From Nakamurella silvestris (lineage in GTDB: Bacteria > Actinomycetota > Actinomycetes > Mycobacteriales > Nakamurellaceae), in assembly GCA_003576535.1 (NCBI GenBank), contig QXCQ01000004.1:1-62760 (forward strand): DNA of 62,760 nucleotides, read 5' to 3'. Every line of letters starts with the position of its first letter. Position 1 is the first letter of the stretch. Shown here piece by piece: positions 36,949 through 43,648 of this stretch. The notes under the pieces were generated by a model. That model worked only from the letters and a program-made list of their open reading frames with translations. It had not been told where the DNA came from and did no database searches. The position numbers and the translations under genes were made by a program.

Positions 36949-37584
36949 TCAGTAGGTGGTCAGCCGGTAGGTGGCGGCGAGCCGGACGTGGCTCTGCCCG
37001 TTCTTGCCCTCGATCATCACCACGGCGTCGACGGCGGAGCCTGCCGGTGGGAGCAGAACGTTCTTGGTGCCCACGGCGATGGTCGCGTTGACGAGGAAGT
37101 TGTCCAGCTCGCGGGCGATACCTTCGACGTGGATCGTGGAACCGACCGTGGCGGCGTCCTGGTACAGGTTGAAGTCCAGTTTCGGCGGGGCCAGGTAGCC
37201 GGTGTCGCTGTTGTAGTGCTGCCACTCGCGATTGGAAAGCCCGTAGTGCCAGGGATTCCCGTTGTCGATGTAGAGGAAGTTGTTGTCCCCGTTGACCCGG
37301 AGCTTGACGAAGTTGACGTCACCCGGACCGTAGACACCCGGGTCCCCGTCGTCATGGGTGTAGATGGACAGGACGGTCAGGGTGTACAGGTGGAGCGGGT
37401 TGTCCTGTGTCGGTCGGGGTATCGGGGCCACTGCCTGTGCAGGCGCGGGCAAGGTCGAGGCGGCGGCCGGGGCGTTCTGCGTGGCGAGGGCGGCCGGGGC
37501 GTTCTGCATGGCAACGGCGGTGAGAACCGTGGCGAGGACGAGGCTGACGCCTGCGCTGCGCCGCCGTCGGGGCGATCTGGTCAT
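36949..37584 (-). CDS. Secreted protein, unknown function
   Basis: A 211-residue protein with a basic N-terminus (MTRSPRRRRSAG), a hydrophobic signal stretch (VSLVLATVLTAVAM) and an Ala/Pro-rich linker with two copies of QNAPAA. The mature part (about 70-211) looks like a beta-sandwich, rich in Asn, Asp and Tyr, with one histidine-rich stretch. No family was recognised. The ATG at 37584 has GGAG 11 bases upstream and sits next to a GT-rich simple repeat. It lies inside the polysaccharide locus on the opposite strand from the polymerase, so a role in the envelope is plausible but unproven. Confidence 0.75.
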   Translation of the reverse strand: MTRSPRRRRSAGVSLVLATVLTAVAMQNAPAALATQNAPAAASTLPAPAQAVAPIPRPTQDNPLHLYTLTVLSIYTHDDGDPGVYGPGDVNFVKLRVNGDNNFLYIDNGNPWHYGLSNREWQHYNSDTGYLAPPKLDFNLYQDAATVGSTIHVEGIARELDNFLVNATIAVGTKNVLLPPAGSAVDAVVMIEGKNGQSHVRLAATYRLTTY

Positions 37585-37597
37585 GGGTGGGTGTCTC

Positions 37598-37630
37598 CGT
37601 GTGTGCGCGTGTGCGTGTGTGCGTGTGTGC
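37598..37630. repeat. GT-rich simple repeat before the secreted-protein gene
   Basis: About 33 bases made mainly of GT/GC dinucleotides (CGTGTGTGCGCGTGTGCG and so on) begin 14 bases upstream of the ATG at 37584. Slippage here could change spacing in the promoter or leader. Confidence 0.75.
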
Positions 37631-37749
37631 ACCGGTTGTCGGGGGATCCTCGGGCCCACACCCTGCAGCAGGGAAGGGTTGTCGAGGATGCAAGGTCGGG
37701 GGGCATCCTGAGAACGCCGCCCCACGGTGGGTTGTTGCGCCCTCCCCCG

Positions 37750-37971
37750 CGAGTGGACTGTGGCACCCCAGTTTCTGAGGTGTAGCGGTCCGCTCGCGGT
37801 GCGCGGGGTGTGGCTGCTGTTTCGCCGAGTGGACGCTGGCACCCCTGTTTGTGGGGTGTGGTGGTCCGTTCGCGGGGTGGGTGTCGGGGTGTGGCGGTCC
37901 GCTCGCGGTGAGTCCGTGGGTCGAGTGGACTGTGGCACCTCTGTTTGTGGGGTGTGGTGGTCCGCTCGCGG
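37750..37971 (+). repeat. Repeat family A copies 5-7 plus a half copy
   Basis: Full copies lie at 37750-37799, 37826-37876 and 37922-37971. A right-half copy (GGGGTGTGGCGGTCCGCTCG and following bases) is at 37886-37908, and a worn one at about 37983-38009. All have the same orientation. They fill the gap between two divergent genes (37584 minus, 38046 plus), so here they cannot simply be terminators. The rest of the 37585-38045 gap holds no gene. Confidence 0.85.
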
Positions 37972-38045
37972 GTGGGGGTGGGGGTGGGGTGTGGTGGCCC
38001 GCTCGGCTGGCGAATTCGGCCGCGGCTGCTGGCATGATGGTGGAC

Positions 38046-38297
38046 ATGCCTCGCCGCGCCCTCTCCGATCTCGCCCGGGAGAACCGCGCCGTGGCCTTCG
38101 TGGTCTGGGCGGTCCTCGGTGCCGCCATTGCCGTCATTCCGGCCTCGACCATCACCGTCCTGGCCGGAGTGGTGTCCGGCAGCTGGTCCAACCCGCTGTT
38201 CTTCACGTTGATGCTGATCGGCATCGCGGGCGGCACCTATGCCGGGTACCGCCAGCGTCGCGCCGGTACCGACCCGGGCACTGGCGACACCGCCTGA
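38046..38297 (+). CDS. Small two-span membrane protein
   Basis: An 83-residue protein starting MPRRALSDLAREN, with two hydrophobic helices (about 17-43 and 48-68) and a basic C-terminal tail (YRQRRAG). An in-frame ATG three codons upstream is possible. No family was recognised. It lies alone between two groups of family A palindromes, inside the polysaccharide locus. The amino-acid make-up looks like a real membrane protein, but no homologous function can be given. Confidence 0.6.
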   Translation: MPRRALSDLARENRAVAFVVWAVLGAAIAVIPASTITVLAGVVSGSWSNPLFFTLMLIGIAGGTYAGYRQRRAGTDPGTGDTA

Positions 38298-38327
38298 ATC
38301 CAGCGGGATGACGGCATACGCCCTCGC

Positions 38328-38378
38328 CGAGCGGACGCTCACACCCCAAATCATGGGGTGTCAAAGTCCACTCGCGGG
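38328..38378 (-). terminator. Repeat family A copy 8 in reverse orientation
   Basis: CGAGCGGACGCT and the right arm AGTCCACTCG enclose ACACCCC and GGGGTGT. The wobble-prone arm is swapped relative to copies 1-7, so the element reads in the usual sense on the minus strand. It lies between the stops of the small membrane gene (38297) and the minus-strand glycosyltransferase (38391), where it can terminate both. Confidence 0.8.
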
Positions 38379-38390
38379 AGGGAGCGGAAA

Positions 38391-39719
38391 TCAGGGGCCG
38401 CGGAGGGTGCGCGCCTGCTGGTAGACCTCGAGATATCGCTCGGCCACGGAGATCTCGCCGCTATGCGCGGATGAGGAGGAGACACCGGATCCCGTCACCG
38501 ACCCCGCGGTGGCCACCCCTGCCGAACGCCCGGTCCGGAACTCCTCGGCCGCCGTCAGCATGTGCTCCGCCCAGGCAGTGACATCCCCGAACTCGGCGAC
38601 CACCTGGCCGTGTCCTCGAGTGGCCTGCGGCAGGCCGTGACCATTCACTGCCTCCGGCAGGCCGTGACCTTCCATTGCCTGCGGCAGGCCGTGCACTCGA
38701 GTTGCCTCCGGCAGACCGTGTCCACTCACTGCCTCCGGCAGACCGCCGCCCCCCGACACCAGCACCCGGCACCCGGCGCTCAGCCCCTCGGCAGCAACCC
38801 GGCCGTAGGGTTCGGCCCATTGGGTGGGAACCAGCAGGCAGTCGACCTCGGCGAGGAAGGAGGCCGCGTCGACCCGGCCGCGGTACTCGATGCGGGGATC
38901 CTGCGCGCAGACGGCGTTGAGTCGTTCCACCTCGCCAGGCTCCCCCGTGCCGCCGATCAGCAGTCGGAGGTCCTCGCCGACGGTCCGGCGGAAGGCCTCC
39001 ACCGCCACCCACAGGCCCTTGCCGTCGTTGAGTCTGCCCAGGAACCCGAAGCGGAACTGTGCGGCAGCAACCCGGGGTCGCGGCGCGAGTTCGGGGCTGT
39101 TGTGGATGACGGCGGAGGGCACCCCCGCCATCAGATCCCGGTGGGGTGCAAGCACTGCGGCGCTGACCCCCACCACGACGTCAGGTGTGCGGCCCGGCAG
39201 TTTCAGCGGTGCGCGCAGGGCCCGGCAGGGTAGACAGCGTGTCCGGCAGATCGCGCCGTCGCGGTACAGCTCGCTGCGGATGCACAACAGGTAGTAGTCC
39301 CGGATCGTGTGCACCAGCGGCAACCCACGGAAGGCCGACCAGGATCCGAGCCCAAAACCGGCAAGGTTGTTGGTGTGGACCACGTCCGGTTGGAAATCCG
39401 CGCTCGCCCTGCGCAGGAAGGCGACGGCCCCGGGGGGTCGGACATCCAGGGCGTGCCAGGTGAGCTTGTCCACGGACGAGCGGGGGGTGCCCGGTACAAA
39501 GGCCGCGAAACGGCTGGTTTCCCAACGCGTTACCTCGACCGCACCGTCGCCGACGACCTCCGGCCCGACGACCTCCGGCCCGACGACCTCCGGCCCGAGG
39601 GCCAGCACCCGCACCTGGTGGCCCTCCCCCGCGAGTCCTTCCGCAAGTTCGGCCACCGAACGTTCGGCCCCGCCGCCGCCGTGCGGTGGGTAGAGGCTGT
39701 TCACCAGCAGGATGCGCAT
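38391..39719 (-). CDS. GT4 glycosyltransferase with internal tandem repeats
   Basis: A 442-residue GT-B glycosyltransferase. The N-terminus RILLVNSLYPPHGGGGAERS is the GT4 acceptor-side loop; FGFLGRLNDGKGLWVAVEAF and VPTQWAEPYGRVAAEGLSAG are the donor-side signatures with the catalytic glutamate. Two tandem repeats are unusual: VGPEV repeated three times near residue 50, and five copies of a nine-residue unit (HGLPEAVxG type) where the family has one GGLPE donor-binding loop. The start ATG 39719 lies two bases after the previous stop. It is the last gene of the minus-strand polysaccharide operon. Confidence 0.87.
   Translation of the reverse strand: MRILLVNSLYPPHGGGGAERSVAELAEGLAGEGHQVRVLALGPEVVGPEVVGPEVVGDGAVEVTRWETSRFAAFVPGTPRSSVDKLTWHALDVRPPGAVAFLRRASADFQPDVVHTNNLAGFGLGSWSAFRGLPLVHTIRDYYLLCIRSELYRDGAICRTRCLPCRALRAPLKLPGRTPDVVVGVSAAVLAPHRDLMAGVPSAVIHNSPELAPRPRVAAAQFRFGFLGRLNDGKGLWVAVEAFRRTVGEDLRLLIGGTGEPGEVERLNAVCAQDPRIEYRGRVDAASFLAEVDCLLVPTQWAEPYGRVAAEGLSAGCRVLVSGGGGLPEAVSGHGLPEATRVHGLPQAMEGHGLPEAVNGHGLPQATRGHGQVVAEFGDVTAWAEHMLTAAEEFRTGRSAGVATAGSVTGSGVSSSSAHSGEISVAERYLEVYQQARTLRGP
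38623..38745. repeat. 27-base minisatellite inside a glycosyltransferase gene
   Basis: Five units beginning GCCTSCGGCAG at 38623, 38650, 38677, 38704 and 38731, exactly 27 bases apart; the last is partial. The unit keeps the reading frame, so copy-number change adds or removes nine residues. Confidence 0.95.
39551..39599. repeat. 15-base tandem repeat inside the same glycosyltransferase gene
   Basis: The unit CGACGACCTCCGGCC occurs three times in a row from 39551, with a partial fourth. It encodes a repeated GPEVV near residue 50 of the protein and keeps frame. Confidence 0.93.
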
Positions 39720-39720
39720 G

Positions 39721-40758
39721 TTACCGACGAAGACCTTCGATGACATGAGATACCCGCTCCGCCACCGGATCCCATTGATACTTGAGCGACCAGTCGGCCG
39801 GGACGTCCGGGTGGCCGGCTTCGATCAGTTCCTGCAGGGCCGTGGTCCACTCGGCAGGTCGTGCGTAGTCGGCCATGCCTCGTCCGAACTCGCCGACGAT
39901 CTCGTGCACGGCCCGACAGGATCTCCGATGGAGAACCGGTGTGCCGCAGGCGATAGCCTCGGCCGCCGGCAGGCCGAAACCCTCGTCGGTGGAGGGCAGG
40001 ATCACGCAGGAGGCCAGGGTGTAGAGGTCGGCGAGGGTCTCGTCGTCGATGCCGCTCACCACCCGCAGCCTCTGGGCCATGCCGTGTCTGACGGCCAGCG
40101 CGGTGAACTCCTCGACATCGCGGCTGACCACCAGCAGGTTCAGCCCCGGCACCCCTGCGACGGCTGCCACGGCGGTCTCCGGGTCCTTATGGGTCCTGGT
40201 CGGCCCGACGAACATGGCATAACCCGGCTCCAGGTCGACAACCGGTACCTCCGAGGGCGTCTCGTTCCCGTGACGGTGATGGAAGGCATCGGACAGGCCG
40301 ATCCCGGCATCGACGATCTCCGGTCCGGGGCCGAGCCAGCGGCGCAACCGGTCCGTGGTGGCGTCGGAGATGGTCAGCACCAGGCCGGTCCGGCGGATCG
40401 CCGGTCGTACCAGGCGCTCGTAGTACAGACGTTTGGTGCGGGAGGTCTCGTGCGGATCGTCCAGGTGGATCAGGTCGTACACGGTGAGCAGCTGTCGGGC
40501 CCGGGTGGGGCCGGCGGCGAAACCGGGAACGTACAGAAGGTCCTTGCGCCCCAAGCGCATCCGTCCGGGCAGGACGGGATCGAGCGGGTCGGTGGGTCGC
40601 CGGGAGCCGGGCAGGTCGGTGTGGTCGAGGTCGAGTCTGGCGATCACCTCGCGGGCGTACCGGCCGATACCGTGGTTGCCGACCCACCGTTTGTCGATCA
40701 CCAGCGAGTCGGTCGAGGGCCCGGTGGTGCGGTCCGGCCGGTGTGAACGTTGGCTCAT
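39721..40758 (-). CDS. GT4-type glycosyltransferase
   Basis: A 345-residue glycosyltransferase. The N-terminal half has DKRWVGNHGIGRYAREVIA, typical of mannosyl/rhamnosyl-type GT4 enzymes. The donor half has YAMFVGPTRTHKDPETAVAA and LPSTDEGFGLPAAEAIACGT with the catalytic EGFGLP-E pattern. The ATG overlaps the preceding gene's stop by four bases (40755-40758). It is probably cytosolic or membrane-associated, adding one sugar to the lipid-linked repeat unit. Sugar unknown. Confidence 0.9.
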   Translation of the reverse strand: MSQRSHRPDRTTGPSTDSLVIDKRWVGNHGIGRYAREVIARLDLDHTDLPGSRRPTDPLDPVLPGRMRLGRKDLLYVPGFAAGPTRARQLLTVYDLIHLDDPHETSRTKRLYYERLVRPAIRRTGLVLTISDATTDRLRRWLGPGPEIVDAGIGLSDAFHHRHGNETPSEVPVVDLEPGYAMFVGPTRTHKDPETAVAAVAGVPGLNLLVVSRDVEEFTALAVRHGMAQRLRVVSGIDDETLADLYTLASCVILPSTDEGFGLPAAEAIACGTPVLHRRSCRAVHEIVGEFGRGMADYARPAEWTTALQELIEAGHPDVPADWSLKYQWDPVAERVSHVIEGLRR

Positions 40759-41918
40759 GCCGACGCGAGCCATCGGCGTACCCCGGCCTCGAAACTGCTG
40801 CGGCTGAACCGCTCCGAGGCCTCGGAGATCTCGAGCGGGCTCAGCGTGCTCGCCTTGGAGATGGCATCGACGATGGTTGAGGTCGAGCCGAAATCGCAGA
40901 GCACACCACTCATCCCGTCCGTCACCGATTCGCCGGTTCCGCCCTCGACATTGGCCACGATCGCCGCGCCGGCGGCCATCGCCTCCACCGGCATGATGCC
41001 GAAGTCCTCGATCGCGGGGAACAGGTAGGCGACCGCGTGCTGGTACAGGGTGAACAGCAGGGCGTCGGAGACCTTGCCGACGAAATGCACGGGCACCGGG
41101 ACACTCTCGGCGAGGGCCTGCAACCGAGGCAGATCGGGGCCGGCACCGACGACGACCACCGGGAGCCCGGCCTCCGCGCCTGCCTGGATCACCAGGTCGA
41201 GCCTCTTGTAGGGGGTCAGCCGGGAGGCACCGAGCAGGAATTCCGCCGGCAGCCCGGCGAAGGTCCGCTCGTCGGCCGGGTCCAGCTCCTCCCGCCACTG
41301 CGGTACCGCCCGGATCCGTTCGACGTCGACGGGTGGGTGCACGACAGCGGATTCCCTCCCCCAGGCGCGCCGGATCCGCTCCCCCACGAAGGCGCTGTTG
41401 GCCGCGATGAGGGTGGCTTCGGACGAGCGGCGACGATCCAGGTGCCGCAGCGGCGGGGATGCCAGTCGTGGCAGCAGGCCGCCGCCCCGGGTGTCGAGCT
41501 CCGGTGCCCACAGGTACCTGGCCGGGCTGTGCACGTAGACGAACTTGCGGAACTGCCGTGACTGGCTGCGGAACCGCAGCTGGTGGGCGAACTGATGACT
41601 GCTGACCAGGGCCCAGTCGTAGTCGTCGTTCTCCCGGTACCGCCACACCGCCGGTGCCAGCGGCATGGCCAGGGTCTTGTGCCGTCGCAGCGGTGTCCTG
41701 GCCAGGACGCTCTCGCGTACCCGGTGGCCGGGGAAACGGTCCGGTACGTCGTTCCACAGGCAGATGACGTCGGAGCCGGGCAACATGTCGGCCAGTACGT
41801 CCAGGACCTTCTCCGAGCCCCCGTAGGGCTCGATCCATTCGTGTACGAGGGCACCGTGGCCTGGCAGGAGAGGAACGTCGGGCCCGGGTGCCGGCGGTTC
41901 GGGAACAGCTGCGGACAC
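40755..41918 (-). CDS. GT4-type glycosyltransferase
   Basis: A 387-residue GT-B glycosyltransferase. It has HEWIEPYGGSEKVLDVLADM near the N-terminus, YVHSPARYLW in the middle, then FLLGASRLTPYKRLDLVIQA and FPAIEDFGIMPVEAMAAGA with the donor-binding glutamates. The GTG start shares one base with the stop codon of the priming transferase gene, so the genes are tightly coupled. It likely adds the second or third sugar of the repeat unit; specificity is unknown. Confidence 0.9.
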   Translation of the reverse strand: MSAAVPEPPAPGPDVPLLPGHGALVHEWIEPYGGSEKVLDVLADMLPGSDVICLWNDVPDRFPGHRVRESVLARTPLRRHKTLAMPLAPAVWRYRENDDYDWALVSSHQFAHQLRFRSQSRQFRKFVYVHSPARYLWAPELDTRGGGLLPRLASPPLRHLDRRRSSEATLIAANSAFVGERIRRAWGRESAVVHPPVDVERIRAVPQWREELDPADERTFAGLPAEFLLGASRLTPYKRLDLVIQAGAEAGLPVVVVGAGPDLPRLQALAESVPVPVHFVGKVSDALLFTLYQHAVAYLFPAIEDFGIMPVEAMAAGAAIVANVEGGTGESVTDGMSGVLCDFGSTSTIVDAISKASTLSPLEISEASERFSRSSFEAGVRRWLASA

Positions 41919-43507
41919 TAGTAGGCGCCCTTACGGCTGAGCACCGAGGCTGCAGTCTTCGCAATGATCGCCAGATCGCCCTGGATGGACCAGTTGGAGA
42001 CGTAGTAGAGATCGAGCTGCACCCGGACGTGGGCGGAGACGTCCGACCGTCCGGAGACCTGCCAGAGCCCCGTCAGGCCCGGGTGGACCCTCGCCCGGCG
42101 CTCCAGGTAACCGGGGATGCCGGCGGCCTCGCCAGGGACCAGCGGGCGCGGTCCGACGATGGACATGTGCCCGGCCAGGATGTTGATCAGCTGCGGCAGC
42201 TCGTCGATGCTGGTGCGGCGCAGGAATCCGCCGACCTTGGTGATCTGGGACGGGTCGGCCGACTTGTAGAACACGGTTTTGGGGTGTTTGCCCTTGGCGC
42301 GGACCCGGCTGTGCCGATCGTGTGTTCCCACGGCCATGGTGCGGAACTTCCAGATCCGGAAGATCTTCCCGTGCAGGCCTACCCGGTCCTGCCGGAAGAA
42401 CACCGGTCCGGGGTCGGAGACCTTGATGGCGACCGCTGCCACCAGGAAGAACGGGGAGAGCAGCAGCAGTCCGACGGCCGCGCCCACGTAGTCGATCGCC
42501 CGTTTGCCGATGATCTTGACCCGCTGGAACTGCGGTTCCTCGACGTGCATCAGCGGAAGCCCGGAGAGGGTCTTGACCCGGATGCGGACGTCGGCGACCT
42601 CGGTGAGCGCCGGGGCCAGGATCAGTTCGATCCCGGTGTCCTCCAGATGGCGGGCCAGCTCACGGGTGGACACCGAACCGAACTCGCCGTCACCGGCGAT
42701 CGCGACCACGTGGGCCCCGGAGCTCTCGACGGTTTCGATGATCTGGTCGAAGTCGCCGAGGACGGGACGGTCCCCGGCGGCGGTGGCGGCGGTGAGTGCG
42801 GACTCCAACGGAAGGCAGAGGCCGGCGATCCGGTAACCGGCTCCCGGCGCGCGCTCCAGGTAGGAGGCCAGTTCCTCCGCCTCCTCCGGCCCGCCGACGA
42901 CCAGGACCGAGGCCATGGCCCTGCCGGACCGGCGTTGGTGGCTGAGCCAGATCCGCCACGAGGACCGGCCCAGGAGCAGTCCGGCCAGCGACAGCGGCAG
43001 CATGACCGCCAGGTATCCACGACTGAGTTCGGCCTTGAACAGATAGGACCCGAGGACGATGACGCCCACCATGACCACGGTGGCGTTGAGCAGCTTGCGG
43101 TACTCCCCCGTGCCGGGTCCTTGGGCACCGGCGGCCCAGACGCCGGCGAGGGCGAGGCAGAGGAACCAGCCGGCGGTCAGGATGCCGGCGATGGCCAGGT
43201 AGCTGATGCCGCCGAGGGCGGGCGCGCCTTCGGCGGAGAGGTTGCCGAAGTAGAGCAGGACGCTGCCGATGGTGGTGGCGGTGACCATCACGAGGTCGGT
43301 GACGGCCACCCGACGCAGGTACGCACCCTTCCAGTTCGGCCGCCGAACCGGGGCGACGGTTCCGGAGTGCAGGGGCGGTTCCTCGCCGGTGATGCGGTCC
43401 GAACGAGTGAATCCGGGGAGTGTTTCCTCGCCGTCGAAGGTGGGTGCCCAGCCGAATCCGACATCACCTCGTGATGCCCGACGCGAAGGCAGCGTCGCCC
43501 GTTCCAT
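41918..43507 (-). CDS. Priming undecaprenyl-phosphate sugar phosphotransferase (WcaJ/WbaP type)
   Basis: A 529-residue polyprenyl glycosylphosphotransferase that starts repeat-unit synthesis by moving a sugar-1-phosphate onto undecaprenyl phosphate. Four N-terminal membrane spans (about 67-190) precede a CoA-binding-like domain with VLVVGGPEEAEELA. The catalytic C-terminal domain (about 335-529) has KRAIDYVGA, IWKFRTM, RRTSIDELPQLINIL, GPRP and PGLTGLWQVSGRS. The ATG start is at 43507. It is the first glycan-building gene after the kinase gene, from which it is separated by 141 bases. Confidence 0.94.
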   Translation of the reverse strand: MERATLPSRRASRGDVGFGWAPTFDGEETLPGFTRSDRITGEEPPLHSGTVAPVRRPNWKGAYLRRVAVTDLVMVTATTIGSVLLYFGNLSAEGAPALGGISYLAIAGILTAGWFLCLALAGVWAAGAQGPGTGEYRKLLNATVVMVGVIVLGSYLFKAELSRGYLAVMLPLSLAGLLLGRSSWRIWLSHQRRSGRAMASVLVVGGPEEAEELASYLERAPGAGYRIAGLCLPLESALTAATAAGDRPVLGDFDQIIETVESSGAHVVAIAGDGEFGSVSTRELARHLEDTGIELILAPALTEVADVRIRVKTLSGLPLMHVEEPQFQRVKIIGKRAIDYVGAAVGLLLLSPFFLVAAVAIKVSDPGPVFFRQDRVGLHGKIFRIWKFRTMAVGTHDRHSRVRAKGKHPKTVFYKSADPSQITKVGGFLRRTSIDELPQLINILAGHMSIVGPRPLVPGEAAGIPGYLERRARVHPGLTGLWQVSGRSDVSAHVRVQLDLYYVSNWSIQGDLAIIAKTAASVLSRKGAY

Positions 43508-43565
43508 CGGTGTGCACTCCCTTCTGCCGGAAAGGCTGTTCTGCAGAGTAAATAGGGTCAGTCTG

Positions 43566-43590
43566 AAAGGGAATGCGTCAGGGTCCCTTT
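43566..43590. promoter_or_regulatory. Hairpin between kinase and priming transferase genes
   Basis: AAAGGGA and TCCCTTT form a seven-pair stem with an 11-base loop in the 141-base gap. It may reduce readthrough from the kinase gene into the downstream genes or mark a separate promoter region. Confidence 0.45.
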
Positions 43591-43648
43591 AGAGCGTCCC
43601 GGGCCATCAATTGGTAACTCTGTGTTAATCATGCGCAGCGTCACGTCA

